Assembly (NCBI RefSeq): GCF_020923435.1
Contig: NZ_CP087263.1
Coordinates: 3,181,970 to 3,245,969, forward strand
Source of the DNA: Brevibacillus humidisoli
Lineage (GTDB): Bacteria > Bacillota > Bacilli > Brevibacillales > Brevibacillaceae
DNA: 64,000 nt
Direction: 5' to 3'
This document shows positions 25,784 to 34,845 of this stretch, one piece after another; position 1 is the first letter of the stretch; each line of letters begins with the position of its first letter. Under the pieces are notes generated by a model that saw nothing but the letters and a program-made list of their open reading frames with translations, was not told where the DNA came from and did no database searches. The position numbers and the translations under genes were made by a program.

Positions 25784-27061
25784 ATGAGCACAAAACCGCT
25801 CTGGATTCGCCATGCCAGCCAGTTGGTGACACTGGCTGGCAGTTCCCGCGAACCGCTCACCGGAAAACGGATGGAGCAACTGTCCATCATTGAAGACGGC
25901 AGTGTCTGGCTGGAGGATGGCCTGATCCGCCATGTCGGCACCGACCAAGAGGTGGCTACAGCCTGCCGGGAACGGATGCAGGATGCAGACATCATCGATG
26001 CCAGCGGCAAAGTGGTCACCCCTGGCCTGGTTGATCCCCACACCCACCTGGTGTTCGCCGGCAGCCGTGAAGACGAATTCGACTTGAGACTAAAAGGCGC
26101 GACGTACATGGAGATCATGAATCGGGGCGGCGGCATCCACGCTACCACCTCCGCTACCCGCCAGGCTAGTCACGAGACCCTTTACCGTGAAAGCAAAAAA
26201 CGGCTGGACCAGTTCCTCCTGCATGGGGTGACCACCGTGGAAGCAAAGAGCGGATACGGTCTGTCGCTGGAGAATGAACTGAAGCAGTTGGAGGTCGCCG
26301 CCGAGTTGAACAAGAGCCATCCGATCGACATCGTCAGCACCTTCATGGGTGCCCATGCTGTTCCACAAGACTACAAAGAGGATCCCGACCGCTTCGTCGA
26401 TTACGTCATCGATGTGATGATCCCGGAAGTAGCCCAGCGTAAGCTGGCTGAGTTTAACGATGTATTCTGCGAACGAGGTGTTTTCACGCCTGAGCAGTCA
26501 CGTCGGATTCTCGAAGCAGGGCGAAAGCATGGTCTGCTGCCCAAAATCCACGCGGATGAGATCGAACCATATGAGGGAGCGGAACTGGCCGCCGAGATCG
26601 GAGCCGTATCTGCCGATCATCTGCTGCGCGCATCCGACAAGGGGATTGCGATGATGGCGGAGTCTGGCGTGATCGCTGTCCTGCTGCCTGGAACCGCCTT
26701 TTTCCTGATGGCGGAGTCAGCCAACGGCCGGAAGATGATCGACGCTGGCGTGCCGGTGGCCCTCTCCACCGACTGCAATCCCGGCTCTTCACCGACCGTT
26801 TCCCTGCCGTTGATCATGAATCTGGGCTGTCTCAAAATGGGCATGACCCCGGCGGAAGTACTGGTCGCCACCACGATCAACGCAGCCCACGCCATCCGCC
26901 GCGGTCATGAAGTAGGCAGCATCGAAGTAAACAAAAAAGCAGACATCACGATTTTTGACGTGCCCAACTACATGCAGCTGCAGTACCGCTACGGCGTCAA
27001 CCACACCGATACGGTGATCAAGGCTGGCGTGAAAGTAGTGGAAGGAGGACGGTTGGTGTGA
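25784..27061 (+). CDS. hutI: Imidazolonepropionase
   Basis: A 425-residue amidohydrolase that opens the imidazolone ring to N-formimino-glutamate. The metal-binding HTHLVFAGSREDEFDLR motif is at about 84-100, followed by ATTSATRQAS, KSGYGLSLENELK, HADEI and the late DCNPGSSPT. It starts at ATG 25784, 8 bases after AAGGAGAG, and its stop overlaps the hutG start. It lies 65 bases downstream of hutU with no terminator between them, so they form one operon. Confidence 0.97.
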   Translation: MSTKPLWIRHASQLVTLAGSSREPLTGKRMEQLSIIEDGSVWLEDGLIRHVGTDQEVATACRERMQDADIIDASGKVVTPGLVDPHTHLVFAGSREDEFDLRLKGATYMEIMNRGGGIHATTSATRQASHETLYRESKKRLDQFLLHGVTTVEAKSGYGLSLENELKQLEVAAELNKSHPIDIVSTFMGAHAVPQDYKEDPDRFVDYVIDVMIPEVAQRKLAEFNDVFCERGVFTPEQSRRILEAGRKHGLLPKIHADEIEPYEGAELAAEIGAVSADHLLRASDKGIAMMAESGVIAVLLPGTAFFLMAESANGRKMIDAGVPVALSTDCNPGSSPTVSLPLIMNLGCLKMGMTPAEVLVATTINAAHAIRRGHEVGSIEVNKKADITIFDVPNYMQLQYRYGVNHTDTVIKAGVKVVEGGRLV

Positions 27062-28059
27062 CACGGTACCCGTATCCCCAACTAAAACCGCCATCGTTTT
27101 CCTGGGAGCGGAGCACGGCTGGAGCCGAGCGAAAAGTGCACGAGTGGATTGAGACACTTGATCCGGCGCAGACAGCGGAAGTTGACTGGTCCCGTTATGA
27201 TGTGGCCATTCTTGGCGTTCCCCTGTCCCGCTCGTCGATTTCTGCTTCCGCTGCCAGTGAGAATCCGGATGCGATGCGTCGGGCCTGGAAGTACTTCAAT
27301 ACGTACAACCTGGATTACGATCAGGACCTATCCGCTCTGCGCGTCGTCGATCTCGGCGACGTCCGCCAGCACGTAACCAGCATCGAGACTTGTCATCGCC
27401 ATATCCGCGAAGCGATGGCCAGCATGCGCACCCATCATCCCAACATCATGCCGGTGGTGATGGGGGGCGATCACTCGATCACCGCGATGTTGGTCAAAGG
27501 CTACAGGGACGTGCACCGCGACGAACGGGTCGGCATCCTGCAGTTGGACACCCACTTCGACCTGCGTGACCTGTCGGACAACGGGCCGAGCAACGGCACA
27601 CCGATCCGCAATCTGATCGAAAGCGATGTAATCCGCGGCGAAGATGTCTACAACATCGGACTGCACGGCTTCTTCAACGCCCGCTCGCTAAAAGAATACG
27701 CTGACCAAAAAGGTGTCAACTACGTAACCCTGCACCAGGCTCGCAAAAGAGGGATCGAGAACACGATTGGCGAAGCGCTGGAGTCGTTGAGCCGCAAGGT
27801 GGATACGATCTACCTCACCGTTGACATGGACGTGCTGGACATTGCCTATGCCCCTGGTGTGCCGGCTTCCACTCCCGGCGGGATGCGCAGTGACGAACTG
27901 TTTGCAGCCGTTTGGCTGGCTGGTCAGTGTGACAAGGTAAAAGCGGCTGACATCGTCTGCCTCGATCCGTTCAAGGACCTGAGGGACATGACTGTCAAAA
28001 CGGCGGTCCATGTGATGCTCTCGTTCTTGACAGGGGTTGCCCAGCGGTTGCAGACGTGA
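27058..28059 (+). CDS. hutG: Formimidoylglutamase
   Basis: A 333-residue member of the arginase/agmatinase family that hydrolyses N-formimidoyl-glutamate to glutamate and formamide. The Mn-binding motifs are present: GGDHSI (about 138), DTHFDLRD (about 163) and DMDVLD (about 258). The GTG start at 27058 overlaps the hutI stop, with GGAGGA 8 bases upstream. With hutU and hutI it covers all steps of the histidine pathway after deamination. Confidence 0.95.
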   Translation: MTRYPYPQLKPPSFSWERSTAGAERKVHEWIETLDPAQTAEVDWSRYDVAILGVPLSRSSISASAASENPDAMRRAWKYFNTYNLDYDQDLSALRVVDLGDVRQHVTSIETCHRHIREAMASMRTHHPNIMPVVMGGDHSITAMLVKGYRDVHRDERVGILQLDTHFDLRDLSDNGPSNGTPIRNLIESDVIRGEDVYNIGLHGFFNARSLKEYADQKGVNYVTLHQARKRGIENTIGEALESLSRKVDTIYLTVDMDVLDIAYAPGVPASTPGGMRSDELFAAVWLAGQCDKVKAADIVCLDPFKDLRDMTVKTAVHVMLSFLTGVAQRLQT

Positions 28060-28076
28060 AACATTTCTTGGTTCAT

Positions 28077-28109
28077 ATAGGAAGTGCGCGTATCAGGCGC
28101 ATTTCCTAT
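28077..28109 (+). repeat. Hairpin between hutG and the BCCT gene
   Basis: ATAGGAAGTGCGC pairs with GCGCATTTCCTAT (one G-U pair) around a 7-base loop. There is no T tract, so it may be a weak terminator or a message-stabilising stem. Confidence 0.5.
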
Positions 28110-28210
28110 GCGAAGCTTCTGAAAGCGCATTCAGTTCGTTTTTCTGCACGCCAAGATTTTAATGCAGTATAACAGTAAAGTGATCCGCAGCATGGGAGGG
28201 AACGATCAAG

Positions 28211-29824
28211 ATGAACAATCAAAAGAAGATTCGTTGGGGAGTATTTTTACCTATGGCCATCTTGCTGGTGACAACGGTTTTGATTGGCATCGTCGCACCA
28301 GAGCAGTTCTACAATCTGCAAACGGCGATTGTCGATTTTGCCTTCACCAACTTCGGTTGGCTCTTTAACCTGATGGCCCTCGCTCTTATTTTCATCTGTC
28401 TCTATCTCGGATTCTCAAAGTACGGATCGATTCGCTTTGGCGGAAAAGACGCCACTCCCATTGTGACCAAATGGCAATGGTTCGCAATCTCACTCACGGC
28501 CGGGATCGGGGTTGGCATCTTGTTTTGGGGTACCGCAGAACCGCTTTATCACTTCAGCAGTCCGCCACCAGAATTGGGCATTCAACCAGGCACGGAAGAG
28601 GCAGCGCTTTTCTCGATGGCCGCGGTCATGGAACAATGGACCCTCGCTCCCTATGCGATGTACGTCATCTGCGGTATTGCGGTAGCCTATGCCCACTACA
28701 ACTTGAAACTCCCTTACAGCGTCGGATCAACCCTTTATCCGCTGCTGGGCAAAAAAGCATTCGGTGTATTCGGCACGGTCATCGACGCCATCTGCATGTT
28801 CGCGATCGCCGGAGCGATGGCTGCCATCCTGGGTGAGGGCGTCCTGCAGATTGGCAGCGGGCTCGACCACCTGGCGGGCATCAGCACCGGTCCCGGGTTA
28901 TGGTCCGTGCTAGTGATTGCAATCACTGCCACCTATATCATCTCCAGCTACACCGGGCTGCAGAAAGGGATCAAGACCCTTGCAGACTTTAACGCCAAAC
29001 TTTTCCTGTTCTTGATGATTTTTGTCTTTGTTTTCGGACCGACTACCTTTGTACTCAATCTCGGTACAGAAGCAACTGGACATTATCTCAGTCACATGCC
29101 GGAAAAACATCTGTGGATGAGTCCGATGGAAGGATCCGATTGGCCAAAAAGCTGGCCGATCTTCGAGTGGGCCTTGTGGATGGCTTATGCTCCCATCATC
29201 GGGATGTTCCTGGCCAGGTTGGCGTACGGCAGAACGATTCGCCAGTTTGTCGTGATGAATCTGCTTTTGCCCGCCGGTTTTGGAGCGATCTGGTTCTGGG
29301 TTTTTGGGGGCTCAGCGATTTACTTTGACTGGAAAGGCGGCGGCCAGTTGTGGGACATGATTCACACGCAAGAAGGCGGCCTGGAGCTCTCGCTGTTCGC
29401 CTTCCTTGAGCACTTCCCCTTGGCTACCCTGATCAGTTGGATTCTCTTGATTGCCGTCTATATTTCCTTTACGACCTTGGCTGACTCGCTGACGACCACT
29501 GTCTCATCGCTTACCACCACGGGCAATACGATTGCCGATCCGGAACCGCCCGGAAAAATCAAACTATTCTGGGGTATCATCATGGGTTTGTTGGCCCTGC
29601 TGAACATTACAGCGGGAACCGGCGGAGATATCACCGGTATCGACGCAGTCAAGCAGATGGCCACCGTGGCAGGATTTCCTGTTCTCTTCTTCATGATCGT
29701 CCAGACGTACTCTACCATCAAAGGAATCTTGCAAAAGGAAGTATATGACCGAGCGAATCACCCGGACACGGCGAACATCGACATGGCTGAGGAAGAAGCT
29801 GTCGCAGCAAACCACACGGCCTGA
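28211..29824 (+). CDS. BCCT-family transporter
   Basis: 537 residues with twelve membrane helices and the betaine/choline/carnitine signature: FAISLTAGIGVGILFWGTAEPLYH, and later WTLFEWALWMAYAP-like WPIFEWALWMAYAPIIGMFLARLAYGRTIR. These carriers use Na+ or H+ gradients to take up betaine-like or trimethylammonium compounds. Its place between hutG and the hutH-like gene suggests a substrate tied to this cluster, perhaps a histidine derivative such as a betaine. That is inference. Ribosome site GGGAGGG precedes ATG 28211. Confidence 0.9.
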   Translation: MNNQKKIRWGVFLPMAILLVTTVLIGIVAPEQFYNLQTAIVDFAFTNFGWLFNLMALALIFICLYLGFSKYGSIRFGGKDATPIVTKWQWFAISLTAGIGVGILFWGTAEPLYHFSSPPPELGIQPGTEEAALFSMAAVMEQWTLAPYAMYVICGIAVAYAHYNLKLPYSVGSTLYPLLGKKAFGVFGTVIDAICMFAIAGAMAAILGEGVLQIGSGLDHLAGISTGPGLWSVLVIAITATYIISSYTGLQKGIKTLADFNAKLFLFLMIFVFVFGPTTFVLNLGTEATGHYLSHMPEKHLWMSPMEGSDWPKSWPIFEWALWMAYAPIIGMFLARLAYGRTIRQFVVMNLLLPAGFGAIWFWVFGGSAIYFDWKGGGQLWDMIHTQEGGLELSLFAFLEHFPLATLISWILLIAVYISFTTLADSLTTTVSSLTTTGNTIADPEPPGKIKLFWGIIMGLLALLNITAGTGGDITGIDAVKQMATVAGFPVLFFMIVQTYSTIKGILQKEVYDRANHPDTANIDMAEEEAVAANHTA

Positions 29825-29867
29825 TTGAAATGAATACAGTTCTGATCAGCAAAGGGGAGTGCAGAAG

Positions 29868-31400
29868 ATGTGTCTTCCGAACAAGGTAACGATCGACCAT
29901 GATGATCTTCGCATAGAGGAACTGGTCGCCGTCGCCCGCTATCATGCTCAATTGGAGCTAGCAGATGAAGTAAAGGCGCGGATTGTTCATGGACGCAGCC
30001 TGGTCGAACGGTTTGTCTTCGAGGAAAGGGTCGTCTACGGCATCACGACGGGAGTTGGCGACAACGCGCGCGTAAAAATTTCGACTGCCGACTCCAAAGA
30101 ACTGCAAAAAAACCTGATTATGAGCCATGCTTGCGGAGTGGGAGAGCCTCTGGCACAAGAGCAGGTCAGAGCGATCATCATGATGATGATCCAAAGTCTG
30201 TCCCAAGGCTACTCTGGTGTCCGCCTGGAAACCGTGGAAGCGCTGGTTTCCCTCCTGAACCATGAGATCACCCCGCTTGTGCCAAAAGAGGGGTCTCTGG
30301 GCTACTTATCCCATCAAGCCCATATCAGTCTCGTTTTGTTGGGCATGGGAGAAGCGATCTGCGACGGGCGGCAGATGAGCGGGCGTGAAGCATTGCACAG
30401 CTGCGGACTTGAGCCGATCGAGCTTTTTGAGAAAGAAGGACTTTCGTTGATCAATGGAACCGTGGATATGACCGCCCTTGGTGCGCTTGCTGTCTATGAT
30501 GCGATCAATCTGCTGAAGACTGCCGACATCGTCTCGATGATCAGTTTCGAAGCGCTGAAAGGAACCTATCGCGCCTACGATCCGCGAATCGCCAGGGTGA
30601 AACGTCATCCAGGGATACAGAAGACCATCGAAAATATACAGCAATTGATCAAAGGAAGCGAAATCGCCGAAAGATTCAAAGATTACCGAACTCAGGACGC
30701 GCTCAGTATCCGTTCGATCCCCCAGATCCATGGGGCTAGCAAGGATGTGGTGGCCTTTGTAAGAGAGGTAATCGAAAGAGAAATCAACTCCGCCTCGGAT
30801 AACCCCCTGGTTTTTGATGAGCATGGAGGCGTCGCCATCTCCTCTGCCAACTGCCATGGGGAATCGGTCGCCATGGCGATGGATATGCTGGCTATGGCAA
30901 TCACAGAAATCTCCAATGTATCCGAGCGCAGGATATTCCGGCTGGTCTCTCCACAGTACAGCGGGCATCCCGCCTTCTTGGTGGATAAGAGCGGGGTTCA
31001 CTCCGGCTATATGATACCGCAGTATACGGCGGCTGCCCTGGTGTCGGATAACAAGGTGCTGTCCCACCCCGCTTCCGTCGATTCGATTCCAACTACGGCA
31101 GGGCAGGAGGACCATGTCAGCATGGGCACTTCTGCCGCATTGAAAGCCGTAAAAGTTATCGGGAATACCGAAAACGTACTGGGGATTGAATGGATGTGCA
31201 GCAGCCAGGCGCTGGAGTTTATGCAGCCCCTCAAACCGGGGGTCGGAACGGCAGCGGCGTACCACCTGTTCCGCCAGCATGTTCCACCGCTTGAACAAGA
31301 CAGGGTATTATCCCCCGACATCCGGCAAGCTGCCGATCTGATTCGCAGTGGCAAGCTCGTAGGCTTGATCGAAGAGGAAATCGGCGAATTGCAGGTATAG
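29868..31400 (+). CDS. Histidine/aromatic ammonia-lyase homologue lacking the MIO triad
   Basis: 510 residues, clearly of the HAL/PAL family: YGITTGVGDNARV, MSHACGVGEPL, LSLINGT, TQDALSIRSIPQIHG, EINSASDNPL, SERRIFRLVSP and HPASVDSIPTTAGQEDHVSMG are all recognisable. But the segment that forms the MIO electrophile reads EGSLGYLSHQAHISLVLLG, where canonical enzymes have [14 protein letters not shown]. Aligning the flanks places a three-residue gap exactly at Ala-Ser-Gly. LINGTV also differs from the usual NGTQ, and NCHG from NFHG. It may not deaminate histidine, or may do so differently. ATG 29868 lies 9 bases after AAAGGGGA. Confidence 0.85.
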   Translation: MCLPNKVTIDHDDLRIEELVAVARYHAQLELADEVKARIVHGRSLVERFVFEERVVYGITTGVGDNARVKISTADSKELQKNLIMSHACGVGEPLAQEQVRAIIMMMIQSLSQGYSGVRLETVEALVSLLNHEITPLVPKEGSLGYLSHQAHISLVLLGMGEAICDGRQMSGREALHSCGLEPIELFEKEGLSLINGTVDMTALGALAVYDAINLLKTADIVSMISFEALKGTYRAYDPRIARVKRHPGIQKTIENIQQLIKGSEIAERFKDYRTQDALSIRSIPQIHGASKDVVAFVREVIEREINSASDNPLVFDEHGGVAISSANCHGESVAMAMDMLAMAITEISNVSERRIFRLVSPQYSGHPAFLVDKSGVHSGYMIPQYTAAALVSDNKVLSHPASVDSIPTTAGQEDHVSMGTSAALKAVKVIGNTENVLGIEWMCSSQALEFMQPLKPGVGTAAAYHLFRQHVPPLEQDRVLSPDIRQAADLIRSGKLVGLIEEEIGELQV

Positions 31401-31411
31401 GAGCCATTAGC

Positions 31412-31445
31412 GCCCTGTTTATCCCTCATCAGGTGTAGACAGGGC
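31412..31445 (+). repeat. Small hairpin after the hutH-like gene
   Basis: GCCCTGT (31412-31418) pairs with ACAGGGC (31439-31445). No T tract follows, so it is probably an intercistronic stem before the YjiH-type gene. Confidence 0.4.
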
Positions 31446-31494
31446 ACTATGGCCATCCCCATAAAGGATCATTTCGCAAAGGAGGATGTTGCGT

Positions 31495-32826
31495 TTGAAA
31501 GAACAATCCGGCATTCAGCTTGAAACCAGAGGGCCTTCTACTGCCCCTGCCAGTGTGGTCAAGTTCATTGTGTTTAGTTTAGTCGGTATTTTCATGTTTT
31601 TTATTCCTGTCACCGTGAACGGTAGTTCTTCTATCCCGCTTGATCATATCGTCACCTGGTTCAGGACAAGTTTTCCGTCTGTAGTTCCTCTCTATGCTCT
31701 GATCGTCATTCTGTTAGGTGCTCTTTATCCCTTTATTACGAAAAGCTGGAACAAAGACAAGGTCAGCATCGTTTTCTCCTTTTTAAAAGTACTTGGCGTG
31801 ATCGTCGCTGCGATGATTTACTTCCAGATGGGACCTGCCTGGATGATGGCCAGCAGCATGGGGCCGTTCCTCTTTGAAAAGTTGGTGATTCCGGTAGGGC
31901 TTTTGGTGCCGATCGGTTCCGTCTTTTTGGCCCTGATCGTCGGCTATGGTCTGCTGGAGTTTATCGGCGTGCTGCTGCAGCCGGTCATGCGTCCAATCTG
32001 GAAAACACCGGGCCGCTCAGCGATTGACGCTGTCGCCTCGTTTGTCGGCAGTTATTCGATTGGTCTTTTGATTACAAACCGGGTATTTAAAGAAGGCAAG
32101 TACACGATCAAAGAAGCAACGATTATCGCTACCGGATTTTCCACCGTATCGGCCACCTTTATGATCGTCGTGGCCAAGACCCTCGGCCTGATGGAAATCT
32201 GGAATCTCTACTTTTGGGCTACGCTGATCATTACTTTTGCCGTAACCGCCATCACCGTGCGGATCTGGCCGCTTAGCAAGCTGAGCGACAGCTACTATAC
32301 GGAGACAGGGGAGCCGGAACAAGTGATTCGCAGTCAATTCCTGTCCACTGCTTGGAGACAAGCGATGGAAGCAGCAGACAAATCGTCAGGTCTAGCCCGC
32401 AATGTCTGGGAAAACCTGCGCGATGGGTTTGTGATGACGATGAGCATCCTGCCCTCGATCATGTCTGTCGGCTTGATCGGCCTAGTGCTGGCCGAGTACA
32501 CCCCGGTATTTGATCTGCTGGGCTACATCTTTTATCCATTTACCCTGCTGCTGCAGATTCCGGAACCGCTGCTGGCAGCAAAAGCGTCTGCGATCGAAAT
32601 CGCCGAGATGTTCCTGCCCGCTCTGCTGACGGCAGACGCACCCCTGATCACAAAGTTCGTCATCGGCGTCCTGTCCGTCTCGGCCGTCCTGTTCTTCTCG
32701 GCCACGATCCCCTGCATCCTGTCGACGGATATTCCGATCAGCATTCCCAAGCTGCTGATCATCTGGCTGGAGCGGACCATCCTCACCTTGATTATCGCTG
32801 CGCCCGTGGCTTACCTGCTGTTGTAG
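31495..32826 (+). CDS. YjiH-family membrane protein with GATE (nucleoside-recognition) domains
   Basis: About 443 residues with ten or more hydrophobic segments and two GATE-like halves (VGYGLLEFIGVLLQPVMRPIWKTPGRSAIDAVASFVGSYS contains the conserved PGRSA...VGS pattern). YjiH proteins are membrane proteins of unknown substrate, often beside amino-acid or amine catabolic genes. The strong AAAGGAGG ends one base before ATG 31486, so TTG 31495, 9 bases away, is the likelier start. It is the last gene of the hut-associated cluster and is followed by a terminator. Confidence 0.8.
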   Translation: MKEQSGIQLETRGPSTAPASVVKFIVFSLVGIFMFFIPVTVNGSSSIPLDHIVTWFRTSFPSVVPLYALIVILLGALYPFITKSWNKDKVSIVFSFLKVLGVIVAAMIYFQMGPAWMMASSMGPFLFEKLVIPVGLLVPIGSVFLALIVGYGLLEFIGVLLQPVMRPIWKTPGRSAIDAVASFVGSYSIGLLITNRVFKEGKYTIKEATIIATGFSTVSATFMIVVAKTLGLMEIWNLYFWATLIITFAVTAITVRIWPLSKLSDSYYTETGEPEQVIRSQFLSTAWRQAMEAADKSSGLARNVWENLRDGFVMTMSILPSIMSVGLIGLVLAEYTPVFDLLGYIFYPFTLLLQIPEPLLAAKASAIEIAEMFLPALLTADAPLITKFVIGVLSVSAVLFFSATIPCILSTDIPISIPKLLIIWLERTILTLIIAAPVAYLLL

Positions 32827-32853
32827 GAAGTACAGAGAAGTAGTGGATAAGCC

Positions 32854-32886
32854 AAACGCCCGAGGGTAAAACCTCGGGTGTTTCCT
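32854..32886 (+). terminator. Terminator of the hut-associated cluster
   Basis: AAACGCCCGAGG pairs with CCTCGGGTGTTT around a 6-base loop, followed by CCTTTTC. Confidence 0.85.
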
Positions 32887-33034
32887 TTTCGTTCACACTT
32901 TCTTGTTATTCTGAGTCGTACAACTTATTCTGAGTAATGACACCAAGAAGACTGTCATTTCATGGTATACTATCATGGGTCTTACAACGGAAGGCCACTG
33001 CAATGACCATTTGGCCAAAAGGGTGGGGTCTGGA

Positions 33035-33553
33035 TTGAAACGCGTACTCGTACTGGGGTGTGCTGGATAAGGGAAGTCAACTTTTGCTCAGTCTTTGGGC
33101 CGCCTGACAGGTTTGCCGGTGATTCATCTGGATTCATTTTACTGGAAGCCCGGTTGGCAAGCGACTCCCCGTGAGGAGTGGGAGGAGATTGTAACAAAGT
33201 TGGCCGAACAAGACGAGTGGATCATCGACGGAAATTACTCACAAACGCTTGATGTTCGATTGGACAAGTCCGACACGGTGATTTTCTTCGACTTTCCAAG
33301 ATCCCTCTGTCTTTACCGGGTAGTCAAGAGGAGAATACAGTATCACGGAAAAACCAGAGCAGACATGGCAGAAGGCTGCTCGGAAAAAATTGATTGGGAG
33401 TTCTTGCAATGGATCTGGAACTTTCGTAAAAAGAAAAGACCGGCGATTCTACAAAAGCTAAAGGCGGTACAAGACGGAAAAACGGTGGTCATCTTCCGCC
33501 ATCCTCAAGAAGCGGAGCAGTATCAAAAGGGGATTCGCGACAACTTCTATTGA
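33035..33553 (+). pseudogene. P-loop kinase-like (FlaR/adenylate-kinase-related) pseudogene
   Basis: Reading from TTG 33035, preceded by GGGTGGGG, gives KRVLVLGCAG, then a TAA at 33068-33070, then GKSTFAQSLGRLTGLPVIHLDSFYW and the rest to 33553. The interrupted motif is GCAG-[stop]-GKST, a Walker A loop whose Ser (TCA) would become TAA by one base change. The rest is a typical topology-modulation/adenylate-kinase-like protein (DSFYWKPGW, DGNYSQTLD). The product cannot bind ATP if translation restarts later at TTG 33095, so it is a pseudogene, unless this is a sequencing error. Confidence 0.85.
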
Positions 33554-33624
33554 AGCAGAAACGCGGCCGAAAAGCCTACTCCTGAATACTGTCACACCAT
33601 CATGCCATTTTCTATCCAATGACG

Positions 33625-33656
33625 ATGAGGTCTCCAGAAAAATCTGAAGACCTCAT
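33625..33656 (-). repeat. Long hairpin after the antiporter gene
   Basis: ATGAGGTCTCCAGA pairs with TCTGAAGACCTCAT with one mismatch around AAAA. It lies 12 bases past the antiporter stop and between convergent genes. No clear T tract is seen on either strand; a terminator role is likely but unproven. Confidence 0.55.
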
Positions 33657-33667
33657 GACGGCCAAAC

Positions 33668-34813
33668 TTATTTCTCTACTGCTACCACGTTTTTTTCTTG
33701 GAACAGAACTTTCAATATCGGAGGAGTCACAATTGTCGTAACCAACACAACCATAATCAGCACGGAGAACATCGACCCTTCAATAATCCCCTGTTCCAGC
33801 CCAAGCGCAGCCAGAATCAAGGCAACCTCTCCTCTGGAGACCATACCTGCCCCGATGCCGAGAGAACTGCGCCAAGAGAATCCAACCCATTTCGCCCCCA
33901 ATCCGCTGCCGATCAGCTTGGCGAGAATCGCCAGCAGACTGAGCGGTATGACCATCCACATCCCGTCTACACCGCTGATTTGTGTACTGATCCCAATGCT
34001 GACGAAGAAGATCGGGACAAAGATGCCGTAACTGAGCACTTCCACCTTTTCGATCATCTCTTCCTGCATCCGGGTCGTGGAAATAGCGATGCCCGCCAGA
34101 TAAGCCCCAATGATACCGGCTACACCGGTTGCCTCTGCGAAGTAAGCAAACGAGAAGCAGAGGATCACGGCCAATACCAGAGGAGCCTGCTGAATACCTG
34201 AGTGGGCAAAGCGATTCATCACCCACGGAACAACCTTCCAAGCGATAAGGATGGCTGCAGCAAAGAACAGGAATTTCTTCAGCACCACCATTCCGACGCT
34301 TACCCCCGAATCGATCAAGCTCATCAACAACGCAAGCAAGATGATCACCGCAATGTCGTCGAGCACGGCCGCTCCAAGGATGGTGGCTCCTTCTTTGCTT
34401 TTTAATTTCCCCAGTTCACGCAGCGTCTGAACGGAGATGCTCACGCTGGTCGCCGTCAGCACCAATCCGAAAAACATCGATTCAAATGGAGATAGTCCGA
34501 GCATCATCCCGGAAGCATATCCCCCAGCTAGCGGCAGGATAATGCCACCAATCCCGACGGCTGTAGAGGCCTTGGCGCTAGCCCGAAACTCCCTGAGATT
34601 GGTCTCCAAACCAGCAATAAACATCAGTAGAATAACGCCTACATTGCTAAGTTCCTGCAAAATTTCACTGTTATTGACCCACCCCAACAGAGACGGTCCG
34701 ATCACGATTCCGGCAACCAACTGCCCCAGCACTGACGGCTGCCCCATCTTGACACTAATGCTTCCCGCCAGTTTTGCTGCAAGCAAGATAATGACTAGTT
34801 CCAATACCAACAC
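33668..34813 (-). CDS. Cation:proton antiporter (CPA2/NapA-like)
   Basis: 381 residues with about twelve helices of the Na+/H+ exchanger fold. The ion-binding aspartate pair is in ILGAAVLDDIAVI (near 150), and GQPSVLGQLVAGIVIGP is the usual N-terminal pattern. It would exchange Na+ or K+ for protons. No TrkA-N domain is attached. Start GTG 34813 lies 8 bases after GGAGG. It begins 32 bases after the anti-sigma gene, so it belongs to the sigma-factor operon and may be one of its targets in an envelope or ionic stress response. Confidence 0.88.
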   Translation of the reverse strand: MLVLELVIILLAAKLAGSISVKMGQPSVLGQLVAGIVIGPSLLGWVNNSEILQELSNVGVILLMFIAGLETNLREFRASAKASTAVGIGGIILPLAGGYASGMMLGLSPFESMFFGLVLTATSVSISVQTLRELGKLKSKEGATILGAAVLDDIAVIILLALLMSLIDSGVSVGMVVLKKFLFFAAAILIAWKVVPWVMNRFAHSGIQQAPLVLAVILCFSFAYFAEATGVAGIIGAYLAGIAISTTRMQEEMIEKVEVLSYGIFVPIFFVSIGISTQISGVDGMWMVIPLSLLAILAKLIGSGLGAKWVGFSWRSSLGIGAGMVSRGEVALILAALGLEQGIIEGSMFSVLIMVVLVTTIVTPPILKVLFQEKNVVAVEK

Positions 34814-34845
34814 ACGTACTACCTCCTTAGCGTAAAGCTGCAGCC

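Noticed and set aside
30306-31298. 330-residue minus-strand frame
   Set aside because: It is antisense to the ammonia-lyase homologue and has shadow-frame composition.
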